Below, in pieces: positions 25,742 to 38,935 of a DNA stretch of 64,000 bases (position 1 is the stretch's first letter; every line of letters starts with the position of its first letter). Under the pieces are notes generated by a model. It was given only the letters and a program-made list of their open reading frames with translations. It had not been told where the DNA came from and searched no databases. Both the position numbers and the translations under genes were made by a program. The DNA comes from Auanema rhodensis (taxonomy: Eukaryota > Nematoda > Chromadorea > Rhabditida > Rhabditidae): positions 14,685,001 through 14,749,000 of the forward strand of contig OZ059895.1 in assembly GCA_964057225.1 (NCBI GenBank), in the 5' to 3' direction.

Positions 25742-28700
25742 TTAAGACTTTTGTCGCTTTCTGGCTAATTCGTTTTCCTGAAAAATTTTTTGAAATTTTT
25801 AGAAAATGTCAACTAAAATCTCTTACCGATCCGAATTCATAATAATGTGGGGCTAGTTCATACAGCCATTCCGGTTGAATCACAGAAATATCTCTAATAG
25901 AGTCTTGCATGACTTCCGAGAATATAACCCTGTAAGCATAGCAAGATAGCATAGCATGATGTGTTCAAATGATAATACCATTTTGGATAATCTTTTTTGT
26001 ACATAACAACTGATCCTTTATAAACTAGGAAAGGAAACCGTTCTTTAACCGTGACATATTTTCCGGTATGATCATATTGAGCAGCTTGCGAGAAGAACCC
26101 ATGTACTAAGCATCTAAGAATCGTCTTTGTTGCTGCTGAAAGCAGATAGAGCCATAGTCATTTACTATGTGAATGTATTGTAAAGTTACCATCGTCGTCT
26201 CGAACTGAACGAAGAGGAATTTCAAATCTCTTCATAAGTCGTTGCAGTTGAGTTCGAATGTTATCCGCTCTCATAAGTCCTCTGTAGTTAAGGAAGTGAT
26301 CACTACACCATTTTTTACTTTTATTGTTCTGAAGTGGGTATTGATAGTTAGAAGTTAAGAAACAGAGATAATATTTACTTGAATGAAAAGGGAGAAGACG
26401 TTGAGATAGGTTAGATGATCACCTTCTTCGACAGCAAATCTACGCTTAAGTTTTTCCTTAAAATCCAAAATTCATTACAACATCAAGACATTAAAACTGA
26501 TTTTTTGAAGCATTTTATGCTCATGAGGTCATTTTAAATGCTAACTCAAGCAAAAGCGGTTGTGCCTCAATTTTTACAAAGCCAAACTTATGATTTGTTT
26601 TAGAAAAGGTGCGATTCGTCAAAGAAAAAAAGAAATAAAAAGAGTGAGCTTACAGCATGGTGCCGATTCCTGGGAACAATGAACAAATCTTGGATTTGTA
26701 ACATCGCAATGATTGTTAGCATTTCTTCACTACAACCCATTTTACCTATATAACTATTTAGTTGAATCATAATTTTGCTAAATTATGTACCAGACATTAG
26801 AAGACACTTAGCATGCATAGGAGGTAAAGGAAATTCGGCCATTTTCAAGCCCACAGGATTGGTGAGAAGAGCACTAAAGAATACATTAAGTAATGTTAAA
26901 AGCATTAAAACATACTTTTTGTCCAAAGCGCCTAAAGCATACAACAGTTCCAATCCACTAACCACAGACCAGGAAGGTGGACGCTGAACATATATAATAA
27001 CGTTTTCAGTCCCATTTATTCACTTACAGATAAATAATAAAACTTGTGGATATTTTGAATTCCTAAAACTTTAAGTTGGAGAATTACAGGAGCAAGCTGA
27101 CAGCGTTGAATTTCTGGTATTGTTCCTTCCAGCATCTTATCATGTTCCGATACTTCAAAACTCATTGTGCTTGAGAAACTTGAATGTAACTTACAAGGAT
27201 AAAGTCGGTAAGTTTTTCCTGGACGAATTCTACCAGCTCTACCAGCTCTTTGCTCAGCGGAAGCTTTCGAAATGGGTACTCTCATTAAGCATTCAATACC
27301 GTTATCTTCATTAACTGCTCTTATTTTAACAAATCCAGTATCAATGACTGAAAAACTTTTTAAGATTTTTAAATTGCATGAAAACTTCTAACCATAAGCA
27401 ATTCCAGGAATTGTAACAGAAGCTTCAGCAATATTGGTGGCCACTACCACTTTTCTTGTTCCATGAGCAGTAGAATCAAAAGCTTTCATCTAATTTTAAA
27501 AGTTCAAATATACATTTACCGAGCATGCAGCTATTGTACTATACCTGTTCACGTCCTGGAAGAGCTCCATAACATGGAACAATCCAAAGTTTATCACAAT
27601 TCTTCAATCGTGGCACATGTTCTCTTAGCTTCTGACAAACTTCTTCGACTTCATCTTGTCCCGATAGGAACACTAATATATCTCCTGGTAGCTCTTTCTT
27701 ATGAATATTTATAACTGTATCAGCACATGCTTGAACATAATTCGGAAGTGATCTAAACAAAGCAGATATATGATTATTCACAAACTAAACCCACGTTCGG
27801 GTATGATATATTGTTACAGGATGGGTTCTACCCTCTACAGAGATAATACTTGCAGTATCTTTCTCAGGATCATTCGTTTCATTCATCTCAAAGAAATCAC
27901 GGAACAGCTGGAATATTTATATTTTAAGTCAGGCACAATCTAAAATATAAACCTCCGCATCTAGGGTTGCAGATGATACAATGATTCTAAGATCTGATCG
28001 AACTTGCATAACTTTACGAAGAAGTCCTATCAAGATATCAGTATTGCATGATCGCTCATGAGCTTCATCAACCATAATAATACTAAAACAACAAATTACA
28101 AAACATACAGAATATAACTAATTAGTGTACCTGTATTTTGACAAAAGAGGATCAATAAGGAATTCTCGTAGAAGAATACCATCGGTCATAAACTTTAAAA
28201 AAAATTGAAAATTAATATTTGAATAACATTTTACCTTAATTTTAGTATCTTTGTCTGAAAGATCATCGAATCGAACAGTATACCCAACGTCTTCTCCTAG
28301 TTTGACATCTTTTTCTTCAGCTACACGAGCTGCTAGCTTAAATTTTACGATGAATTCCGATTCATTCTATTTGAATAAACTTACTGTTACTGCAGCAACA
28401 CGACGAGGTTCTGTAACTGCTATTACTCTACCATCTTTACACCATCCAGCTTCCAAGAGAAATTGAGGAACCTAAAAACATATTAATGAAATTATTTTAA
28501 TTATTTTTTTAAATTCACCTGTGTACTTTTACCACAGCCAGTTTCTCCCACAATAATAACTGTTCTATACCTCTCGCACATATAAATTATATGATTTCTA
28601 TTCTATAAATAAACGTGTAATGAATAAATTACTGAGCATTTTTTTAAACCTTAAAGATGGGCAGACGAGCTCTCTGTGACTGTATGTTAAGGGAGGCATA

Positions 28701-28935
28701 AGGATTATTGAAAACCGATAAGGGTTCACCTCCTGATGTACTTGGCTGTTCAGAAGGTCTTTCCTCAAAAACTAACGGACCAGATCGCACATGATCCGCA
28801 GAATCATCTGTATGATATAGATTTTGTTTTCAATATATAAAACCATGTATTCCAACCTGGCTTGGCGAATCGAAACTGCTTTCTATGTCTGCCTCCACTT
28901 TCCTCATGTCCGTGGCCAGGATGATATCTGGACAT
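25742..28935 (-). CDS. DHX35: DEAH-box RNA helicase, DHX35 type
   Basis: ATP-dependent RNA helicase found with late spliceosomes. Short N-terminus [20 protein letters not shown], then LPIFK before the helicase core. Motifs in order: [10 protein letters not shown], Ia TEPRRVAA, Ib [48 protein letters not shown] and [10 protein letters not shown]. The winged-helix/ratchet part follows ([45 protein letters not shown]) and the OB-fold end has [14 protein letters not shown] and [26 protein letters not shown]. This C-terminal run is closest to DHX35 rather than DHX15 or DHX8. All introns are short. Shares a 329-bp divergent region with arx-4. Confidence 0.92.
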
Positions 28936-29264
28936 GGTGCTTCACAAATATATTTATTATTTTAATGAAGAAGCTTTTCGAAACACTCCAGCTTAGCACT
29001 GAAAATCTAGTCTTAACATTAAGAAAATTCGAAAATACACGGTTACTGTAGCGACATCAGTCGCAATTAGAATTACGTACTGTGCTATTTTCTTCTGACT
29101 AATCTGAAAATGAAGGCTTTATTTAAGAATATAATTGTTGGTTCTCTTTTCTGAATGGTTTTTAGTTTTAAAAACTTCATCGATTATACAAACTTGCTTC
29201 AACACGTTGGAATATATTTTATATGTCATTTTCTCTTTCAGATAGGTAACAGAAGGGGAGGGAT
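28936..29264. promoter_or_regulatory. Divergent promoter region, DHX35-like / arx-4
   Basis: 329 bp between opposed start codons, AT-rich. Towards arx-4 it contains the acceptor-like ctctttcag (about 29233-29241), about 24 nt before the ATG. No further motif recognised. Confidence 0.45.
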
Positions 29265-30649
29265 ATGATTCTACTTGAACAACAGAACAGAATCATTGCT
29301 GAATTATTGGAATTGAAATTCAATAATGCTTTAGAAGGGTAAGATTTAAAATATTTTATCAGTTTTTTAATTGTATAACTGATTATTTATGTTTTACTGT
29401 TGCTTTAGGGGGAAACCTGATGTTGTTGATACAAGATTTGCTGACTTTGATGGTGTGTTGTATCATTTGTCCAATCCCGGAAATGACAGAACAAAAATTA
29501 TGGTTTGTTTATCATAACCTATTCTTTGAATAACTGTTTATTTATTTTGTTTTAGCTTAGTATCTCTCTTAAATTCTATAAAGAACTTCAAGAACATGGT
29601 GCTGATGATGTATGTTTGATTATACGTTTTATTTTACAATTCAAAGAAATTTAGTTGATCAAAAGAGAATACGCTGAACGATTAGTTTCTCCTGAACCAG
29701 GATTCAGTATTTCAATCGTGTATGATTTGACTACCCTTCCTAATGACCCTGTTGCTATATCTACTTTGAGTAAGGATTTCGTTTAGTAACTCGCTAATCT
29801 TTTTACGTTACAGTTTCCAAAGCTTCTGCATTAAAAAGAAACTGTTTTGCTTCAGTTTTTGAAAAATACTTTGAATTCCAAAAAGCAAGCCTTGAAGGAC
29901 AGAAACGAGCTGTGATAAACTATCGTGACGACGAGACAATGTACGTTTTGTTTGTTTTTCTGTGACCTATGTTATGATCCTATGAGACAACAATATAAAA
30001 AATATTCCTATTTCCCTTTTAAGGTATATTGAAGCCAAAAGTGATCGCGTCACTGTTATCTTCAGTACAACATTCAAGGAAAAAGATGATATCATCATCG
30101 GAAAAGTTTTCTTACAGGTTCTTTTTATTTTTAGTGATTTTCATTGATAATTAATTTTCAGGAGTTTTGTGAAGGTCGTAGAGCTAGTCAAACTGCTCCA
30201 GCTGTTTTATATACAATTGGAGAACCTCCACTGGAGCTTCGTGATCAACCTGGTGCCAAGACTGGAAAAAATGTTGGATACATTACTTTTGGTGAGACTA
30301 TTAGCATATCTGTCTTTATTTTTAATTCAAACTCACAGTGTTATTCCCCCGTCATACGAATGAGGGAGCAAAGAATAATACAATTGACCTGATACACTCA
30401 TTCAGAGATTACTTACATTATCATATCAAGTGCTCCAAGGTTTGTTGTAAGATTTAAACTTTTACTAGTTCATTCTTTCAGGTCTACATGCATTCAAGGA
30501 TGAGAAATAAGACGAGTGACTTCCTTAAGGTGCTCAATCGTGCCAAGCCCGAAATCAAGACCGAAAGAAAGACTTTCAGGTGAGTTCAATTCAATTTTCA
30601 AAGATATTTACAATCAATGTTCAGTGGCCGCACATTCCAAACAAATTGA
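29265..30649 (+). CDS. arx-4: Arp2/3 complex subunit 2 (ARPC2, p34)
   Basis: Core structural subunit of the Arp2/3 complex, which nucleates branched actin at the cell cortex; ARPC2 contacts the mother filament. The protein begins [19 protein letters not shown], near-identical in pattern to human ARPC2, then [94 protein letters not shown] and the conserved C-terminal [19 protein letters not shown] ending FSGRTFQTN. Length of about 300 residues is normal. The last exon joins as ACTTTCAG|TGGC. AATAAA at 30739-30744. Convergent with ced-9. Confidence 0.96.
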
Positions 30650-30889
30650 CCTATTTATTGCTACATGGACCAGGCTTCACTTACTCCAAGCACGTATTTC
30701 TACGCTTTAATACAATGTAATTTCGATGTTTTATTACCAATAAATTATTTTATGAATAAAAAAAGTGAAAATAATGTACAAACTATCGTACACATCATGG
30801 TCATAACCCTTTGATATCGTTAAGTGAACTGAGATACTTGAGAAACAATAGACACGTATAACCATCCAACAAGTAACAAATTAGAGATA

Positions 30890-31711
30890 TTATTTGGATG
30901 ACATCAAAGCTTTCGTTCCAATTATAGCACCAACACCAACAATAGCTGCGCCTATAATTATACTCCAACGCCTGCTTTTTCGATTCCTTTCTGCTTGAGC
31001 TTTATCATCTCGTTTAGTAATATCTGAGGCCATATTCATAAATTGAGCCTATAAGAAATAATGATATGACCGAAGCTCGAAATCATCTTGTCCTACCCAA
31101 CTTCTGCAATCTATTGGCCACGTTAATTTAATCCTAGAGTCAACGAATCTTGATGTGTACAAAGCAATCTGTTGAACTTCTTTGCGCATTCCATGAGCCA
31201 TCATACGAGCAACAACTACACCTCCAAAAGCCATTATACCAACTAATCGTCCATATGACATTTCACGAGCTTCTTCATTCTCTACTCGACCAAATTCCTC
31301 GAGAATCTTAGGCAGAAAATTTTAGTTGAAAGCGGGTATACAGGAAAACTTACATCGCAGTATCGGGCAAATGATAAGTTTTCATCTTCGAGAAGCTCGT
31401 TCGCGAAATCATTGAGTTCCTTGACATTACGTTCAAAAATAGAAGCAAGTCTTCTTAAATCAGATGAAGAATGTTATAGTTCTTGAATATAATGAATGAA
31501 CCTCATGGCTAAGTGTTCGGGTTGGACTCCATATGGTAATTCTGGTCGTTCATGCCATTCTAATTTGTCCTTTTCAATTCTCCATGAGAAATAATCGACC
31601 TAGGAAACAGTAGATGAGATAACTGTTTAATATTTCGAAACATACCACAAATCCCTTAACCTCCAGCCTTAACGATTGAAAGTCAAATTCGTGCATACTT
31701 GGCAGATCCAT
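30890..31711 (-). CDS. ced-9: CED-9-like Bcl-2 family protein
   Basis: Anti-apoptotic Bcl-2 protein on the outer mitochondrial membrane; in C. elegans CED-9 holds CED-4 inactive until EGL-1 binds. BH4 region: LEVKGFVVDYFSWRI, followed by LPYGVQPEHLAMRRLASIFERN (close to CED-9 PCGVQPEHEMMR). BH1: EMSYGRLVGIMAFGGVVVARM. BH2-like: LTWPIDCRSWAQFMNMAS. A C-terminal anchor follows basic residues: RRWSIIIGAAIVGVGAIIG, ending KALMSSK. About 215-220 residues. The ATG lies 20 nt after tttttag (exon from 31731), a good trans-splice acceptor, and the gene is 193 bp downstream of SDHC on the same strand. The same pair forms the cyt-1(mev-1)/ced-9 operon in C. elegans. Confidence 0.94.
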
Positions 31712-31904
31712 CTTTTTTGAAGCAAGGCAGCCTAAAAATTTTTTTTATTATCATCTCTATATTTTAATACACAAAACGAAAAGACGAGAACAAAATAGAA
31801 GAAAGAAACCGGAGCAAATTAGCGGCTAAAAAAACAAAGCACTAAGGAAAATATGAAACGATTTTATGAACGCAATCTATAGTAATCTATTTAATATAGT
31901 GTAT

Positions 31905-32624
31905 TTATTCCTTCTTGTTGGAGCATGCGTTAATAACGACAAATAGGGCAATGATGGTAGAGAGTCCGAGCACAAGATATCCACTCTTGTAAACCTGGAA
32001 ACACAATGTGAAATCTTCGACAACTAGAAAAACAAACCTGTCCGATGTTGTCAACTCCCTTAGCCAAGTCAAATCCAAGGAATCGAATTCCGTTTAAGGT
32101 GTGGAAGATGATTGGGAAAGCAATGATGAACTATAAGAAAATTTTGATAAAATGTATAACTTATCTAGTAAACCTTGAAAGCAGCTGTTACAGCGCATGG
32201 AAGACCAAGCCCGCGGATGAAGTCAACGAAAGTGGTGAAATCAAGGGGGAGAACGGCGAATCCAACTCCACCGACTAAGAGGGTTCCAGCCATAATGCAT
32301 CCAGAAATACGATGAGCACCGGACACCTTTAAAACATAATGCAAGTAGAAAAAATGGCGTCAGTGAATATATTACCACCCAGGTCAGCTGAGGTTGGTAA
32401 ATGCTGAGATGAGGAGAAATTGGGCGTGAAAGTGCTTTTTGACGCTGCAAATATTCCCATCCCCACTGTTGGATTGGAGTTTTAACCTTAACAAAAATTA
32501 AAAGCTAATACTTCAATAGAATATATAGTCTTACATCCTCACAGCGAGTAGCACTGGTGCTCAAATAGCGAACCAACATGGTGCTGTGAGAAGCTCTCAA
32601 TGCAACAGTGGAAGGTACCAACAT
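31905..32624 (-). CDS. mev-1: Succinate dehydrogenase cytochrome b560 subunit (SDHC)
   Basis: Membrane anchor of respiratory complex II, binding heme b and ubiquinone. A presequence-like N-terminus MLVPSTVALRASHSTMLVRYL precedes RPISPHLSIYQPQLTW, the family hallmark. Next is VVSGAHRISG with the quinone-site Ser/Arg, then three transmembrane helices and FHTLNGIRFLGFDLAKG, whose His is the usual heme ligand. The third helix is LVLGLSTIIALFVVIN and the end is ACSNKKE. About 185 residues, normal for SDHC. Upstream cistron of ced-9. Frames join across introns at V/V (TGGGTG|gtaata). In C. elegans the gene is mev-1, also called cyt-1. Confidence 0.95.
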
Positions 32625-33038
32625 TTTCTTCAATTATTCAATATTAAATTATGTAAACTTCGAATTAAATATTTTTTAAAAATAAAATTGAAAAAGTAAA
32701 CAATGTTTCTATTGTTAGAATCAACTCCAAGCGTACAACATAACGATCGTTGCGCAATTCTAGTGCGCACCAGAAACGCGTCAGTTTCCGTTTACAACAA
32801 AAGCGCACAAAGTAACTGATATGTTAAAACTTATACTATTGTATTTAATTGTGAATAATTTACATAACATTGTATTTAATTACAAAAAATTTATTAGAAT
32901 AGAATATAAAACATTCATAATAGATAATTAAAGATCATGATTAGACATAAGTGCACTAAGGCATCCCGTATGTGAACCACCCTGAGCGTAGCAATCTACA
33001 ACTTTGTACAAACTATTATAATACACAAATTCGACAAG

Positions 33039-33511
33039 TTAAAGTAGCTTTGTTTTTTCCTGAAATGTGATGCTTCGCTGTGGAGTAAATGTACCATTAT
33101 TCAGTGCAACATAATTTTGGGCATTATCCTGATTACTTTTAATTTCTCGCATAACGTCTGCAGAATAAAATGATTACTATTATAAAAATATTATATAACT
33201 TACTGAATAGTGCTCTTATTTTCATATATATTATATATGAAATTGAAGCACAGACTGTACAGAAGATCATACATGGAATTAACCACGATAAACAGATAAT
33301 TATGGCTGTCACTATAATTAAATTCATAAAGAAATGAATTAGCAGAATTTTCTTTACATTCTATTATTAGTGCGGTACCGAAATTTATGATTGTGCAAAA
33401 AAACACGACTGATAAGGTAATTGTTACTGGAATCACATTGAAGGCAAAAACCCAAGACAGGAGCAACGGATGGTCTCGAGTTAAGTCCACCAAAACTTCG
33501 TAGATGGACAT
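33039..33511 (-). CDS. Small four-helix membrane protein, promethin/LDAF1-like
   Basis: About 130 residues after removal of two short introns. A cytosolic start MSIYEVLVDLTRDHPLLLSW is followed by four closely packed hydrophobic segments with VIPVTITLSVVFFCTI and a Glu between the second and third (IIEL). The pattern D.HP.L..., IP, then paired helices resembles promethin/LDAF1, which works with seipin at sites of lipid-droplet birth in the ER. The hydrophilic tail NVMREIKSNQDNAQNYV ends FQEKTKLL. Sequence identity is low and the family call is by pattern only. Lies 414 bp upstream of SDHC on the same strand and is divergent from lars-1 (275 bp). Confidence 0.55.
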
Positions 33512-33786
33512 CTAGAAGGTTTCCTATTACTAAATTTAAACTTGGTATACTAGTACTCAATTTTTCAATGACTTCAACTTTGTGAGATAACAAGTTTAAC
33601 CAACAAGGAGAACTTGAGAAAACTATATGTTGCTCTATGGTTAACTTACAGGCAGTCCTTTAAATTCTTTTGATTGACAGTGAACTGTTCTGATTGCCTC
33701 ATCAGAGGCTTTTCTCCACGTCTCTTTCTTCTATATAAAATGCTATTAAGTTTTTCAAGTCTTGACAATAGTTATTTTTAGTGGAT

Positions 33787-36700
33787 ATGGCTGGCGCTGT
33801 CAAGGAGAGAAAGAAGGTAGCCCAACTTCTCGAGGGCGAGGAGAAAATCCAACAGCTCTGGGAACAAGCTAAGGTTTTTGAAGAGGATGCCAGTGACAGG
33901 TAGATTTTCTTGGTTTTTTTGCTTAGATATGTGACATGTTTATCTAATTCAGCAAAGCCCCCAAATACTTGGTCACTTTTCCATATCCTTACATGAATGG
34001 AAGACTTCACTTAGGTCATACTTTCACTCTTTCTAAGTGTGAGGTGAGTATAGTCATTTTTTTTGGTTGAAGATCTTTTCTTTTAGTTTGCTGCTGGATA
34101 TCATCGTCTGAAGGGAGAGAAATGTTTATTCCCATTCGGTTTCCATTGTACTGGTATGCCAATTAAGGCTTGTGCTGACAAGCTTACCCGTGAGATGAAG
34201 GATTATGGTTTCCCTCCACAGTGAGTTTTTGTATATATTTACATTGTTGTAGCTTAACAAATGTTTTCTTTAAGTATAATATTAGGAATTCGTACACTGT
34301 TTTCTTGAATTTTGTATTTTTCCGGTTTTTCAGATTCCCTGATGCCGAAGTTGAACAGGTTACCGAGGAAATCTCTGAACTTGACAAATTGATGAAAGAT
34401 AAGAGCAAGGGAAAGAAGGTACAACACACGTTGTTCTGATTTTTTAATTTCAATATTTTCAGAGTAAAGCAGTTGCTAAAACTGGAAATGCTAAATATCA
34501 ATGGCAGATCATGCAATCTTTGGGATTGTCTGATGAAGAAATTGCCAAGTTCGCTGATCCACAGTACTGGCTCACTTATTTCCCACCTCACTGCATGGCT
34601 GACATGAAGAGAATGGGTAGCAAGGTGAACATATGGAATTGAACCATAAATATTACTTTGCTTCTCAGGTTGATTGGCGCCGTTCCTTCATTACCACTGA
34701 TGCTAATCCATATTACGATTCATTTGTGAGATGGCAATTCAACAAACTTCGTGCCGCTAAGAAGATCGATTTTGGAAAAAGGTTTGACATATGTTTATGT
34801 AATTACATATTTACATATTGTTATTTAGATATACTATCTATTCTCCTAAGGATGGACAACCTTGTATGGATCACGATCGTTCAAGTGGAGAAGGAGTTGG
34901 ACCTCAAGAATACACTCTTATCAAGCTTCAGGTATACTCGCTTAGTTTGTCGATTATGCAAATTTAATTAGGTTCTTGATCCTAAACCAGCTGCACTTCA
35001 ACACATTAAAGAGCCACTTTTCTTGGTTGCTGCTACTCTCCGTCCAGAAACCATGTAAATTGTTTTTTAGAGATAACTCTTAACATTTTGATTTTTAGGT
35101 ATGGACAGACTAACTGCTACCTCCACCCTGACATTGATTATTCTGTTTTCTATGCTGGAGAGAAGGAAGATCAAGTTTTCATTGCTACTGCTAAGTAAAT
35201 TAAAAAAATTTTTTTTTGCTAATTTGCGGAATCTTTCAGGTCTGCTCGTAACATGTCTTATCAAGGCTTGACTGGACAAAACGGAGTTGTCCGTTATGTT
35301 GAGGGATTAGAAAAGGTTCGAAAGTTGAATAGAACATTGAGATAATAAAATCCATTTTCAGATCGCAGGTAGCAAGATTCTGGGAGCTGCTCTTAAGGCT
35401 CCTTTAGCTAAATACGAAAAGGTCTATGCTTTACCTATGCTTACTATTAAGGATGACAAGGGTTTGTGCTTGAGATTTCAATTCACATTTTTATGCTGAG
35501 GTTCAGGTACCGGTGTTGTTACATCAGTTCCATCTGATTCCCCCGATGATTTTGCTGCTCTTTCTGATTTGAAGAAGAAGAAGCCACTCCGTGAGAAGTA
35601 TGGACTCACCGATGAGATGGTTCTGCCATTTGAACCTGTTTGTTCTAATATTTATATTTTTATACTTTAATATCTTTTTAAGGTCCCAATTATCGAAATT
35701 GAAGGATTAGGAAACTTAGCTGCTGTCGAAATGTGCACTCGTTTGAAGATTGACTCTCAAAACGATAAAGTCAAGTTGGAGCAAGCTAAGAAGGAAGTTT
35801 ATTTGAAGGGATTCTATGATGGTGTAAGTAATTACTATTTTTAACGTTGTATTAATTTCAACTTAGGTTATGCTTGTTGGTAAATATGCTGGTCAGAAGA
35901 CTGCTGATGTTAAGAAGACTATTCAGGTTGGATGATGACTCTGTTCATTTTCTATCTTTCTACTCATTATTTTAGACTGATCTTTATGATGAAGGACTTG
36001 CCACCAAGTATGTCGAGCCAGAGAAGAAAATCATCAGTCGTTCTGGAGATGAATGTGTTGTTGCCCTCTGTGATCAATGGTGTGTTTTTCCACTTTCGTC
36101 TTTGAATCCTAATTTTGACTTCAGGTACTTGAACTATGGAGAGCCAGAATGGAAGGCTAAGGCTAAGGAAGCTCTCTCCAAAATGAACACATATTCTGAT
36201 GAGGTATTTGCGATATATTGTTATGGCAATTACTTTGTTTTTTAGGTTCGCAGAAACTTCGAGTACACTATCGACTGGCTTCATGAGTATGCCTGCTCCA
36301 GAAGCTACGGATTGGGTTTGCCTTATTGTAATTTCAATTGACCAATTATTTTTTTAGGAACTAAGCTTCCATGGGATCCTCAATATCTCATTGAGTCTCT
36401 TTCTGATTCTACCATTTACAACTGTTATTATACTGTAGCTCATCTTTTGCAACAGGGAGCCTTAGATGGTTCTGTTGTTGGGCCAGCCGGTATTAAGGCT
36501 GAGCAAATGACTGATGAATGCTGGGATTACGTTTTCCGTGGAGTTGCTTATGATTCCAAGACCATGCCAGCTGCTAAGGAAGCCTTGGATAAATTAAGAA
36601 AGGAGTTCCTCTTCTGGTAAACGAATATTTTCTAATATATAAGTGACCATTTTGCGTTGTTTAGGTATCCAATTGATATGAGAGCTTCCGGAAAGGATTT

Positions 36701-38713
36701 GGTTCAAAATCACTTATCTTATCTTCTTTTCAATCATGTTGCTATTTGGGAAAAGGAAGAACAATTCTGGCCTAAGAGCATCCGCGCCAATGGACATCTT
36801 CTCATTAACAACGAGAAAGTATTTCATTTTTCTTATTTCACTCTCTAATTTTTGTATTTTAGATGTCAAAGAGTACTGGTAACTTCTTGACTCTTACTGA
36901 AGGTATCGAGAAGTTCTCTGCTGACGGTATGCGTCTGTCTTTGGCTGATGCTGGAGATGGTGTCGAAGATGCTAACTTTGTCTTCAGCATGGCTGATGCT
37001 GCTATTCTTCGCTTATACAACCTTATGGATTGGGTTAAGGAAATGGTATAGAATGCTCTCTACTTCTTCGTTCATATATGAGTTTAGATTGATCTCCGTA
37101 AAAAAGGTGTATTCCGCACTGGAGCTTATAACTTTAATGATAGAGTATTCGCTAATGAGATGAATAAGGCTATCCAGCTTACTAACCAGAACTACGAAGA
37201 AACCTTGTTCAAGGAGGCTTTAAAGAATGGATTCTTCGAGTATCAGGTTGAACTTTATTCACCGAAAAGTTTAATAATATAAATTTTTAGACTATCCGCG
37301 ATATTTATCGTGAATTCGGAGGAGGAAACGACTCCAACATGCATATTGATTTAGTCAATAGATTCATTGAAACTCAAGCTATTATCCTTTCACCAATCTG
37401 CCCACATATTGGTGAACAGATTTGGCAACTTCTTGGAAAGGTTTGAGTAACTTAGAATTCCTGTTTAAAGTTTTTTTATTTTTCAGGAAGGATTAATTGT
37501 TAACGCCAAATGGCCTACTACTGAGCCAGTTGATGAGGTTCTCTGCAAAGCTTCTGAATTCTTGAGAGGCACTATGACTGACTTCAGAGCCAGACTGAAG
37601 AATTATCTCAACCCCAAGAAGAAGACAGTAGATGTAAGTTAACATTTTCCTTTTTTAAATTTATAATTTCCATTCTAGATCCAACAACCATCTGATGCTA
37701 CTGTTTGGATTGCTAAGGAATATCCTCTTTGGCAAAAGACAATTCTTCAACTCTTGGAAAAACAAACTGCTGTAAGCATTTCAGTTTTTATTTTAAAATA
37801 TCTTCAAGTATTTAGGATAATGGTGAACTCCCTGATAACAAGGTTATTGCTGGTTTAATTGGCAAGGAAGAGTCACTCAAAAAGTTCGCCAAGAAGGCTA
37901 TGCCCTTCGTTCAAATGGTACATATTTACATAAGATTATGATATTTCAAAAAAAAAGAAGATAATTTTGAATAAAAGGAGTAGTTGCATTTGCACATTAC
38001 AAACGTTTTAAACTATAATTCAATATTTTTTCTTCTAGGTGAAAGAACAGTACAAGGTCAAGGGAAAATCTGCTTTAGAGAGTGCTAGCTCATTCGATCA
38101 AGCTGCTATCCTTATCGAAAATCAAGATTATATTCTCAACTCTCTCGAGCTGGATAGAATCAACATCCGTGATACTTCAGATCCCGCATGTGAAAGCCAA
38201 ATTGCTGAAACAGTTTGTCCCGGAACTCCACTCATCAACTTCTCCGCCCCGGCTGTATGTTCATGTCATCTTGACTTTTTTGGAATATTGTGTCTTTCAG
38301 GAGAAAATCGATGTTGTTGCTCGTAATGTTCATGTGTGCAATTCTCTCTTTGACGTCGTTCTCCCGATTGCTTCTGGAGATAGTGTTGCTATTCTCTGCC
38401 GTAAGCTTAGACGACTTAACCGATCTGTCAAACGTATGGCACTATTAAATATTCTTCTCATAATTCTTATGGTTTTAGCTAGACATAGCCTCTCTCTTTG
38501 GAAATACAATGAGCTTAATGGAGAGCGTAAGTTGAACAGTTTGGAAAACCCACTCGCTGGTCTCGAAAAACTTTCCGAAGAAGGTCTGTCATTTTGTTTT
38601 GTTCTCTTCATTTTTAACTGTTTTCAGCTGTGTTCTCTGTCGATTTTGAGAAAAAAGAAATTTCCGTTTCTGGTGCTCCAGTAGGCTCAACCATCGTCTA
38701 CGTAGCTGAATAA
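33787..38713 (+). CDS. lars-1: Leucyl-tRNA synthetase, cytoplasmic
   Basis: Class I aminoacyl-tRNA synthetase charging tRNA-Leu in the cytosol. Full-length by my splice model, about 1,180 residues as in animals. Landmarks: [14 protein letters not shown] (HIGH motif), the CP1 editing domain with [18 protein letters not shown] (the T-rich motif) and [48 protein letters not shown], and KMSKSTGNF (KMSKS). The anticodon-binding and C-terminal eukaryote-specific parts run to [10 protein letters not shown]. The ATG is 5 nt after ttatttttag. The first of three closely spaced same-strand genes. Confidence 0.97.
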
Positions 38714-38935
38714 GAGCAGCAGACAATTCAAATTTGTTTTAATTTTATTTTTCACGGTCTGATACTGATTGTTATGGTTAGAGTTGTTAATCTATGTTGT
38801 TTTTGCCGGTCACCATTAAACTTTTTTCCCTGTTTTTACTAGTTCAATGATTATTACTGTTTGAAATAAGTTTTAAAACTTTTAAGTACTTGTTTTCGAT
38901 TTACACAAATCCGAAGTAAGTTAAACTTGATTTAG

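Noticed and set aside
33702-34010. 102-codon minus-strand ORF opposite lars-1 exon 1
   Set aside because: Shadow of a conserved leucyl-tRNA synthetase exon.
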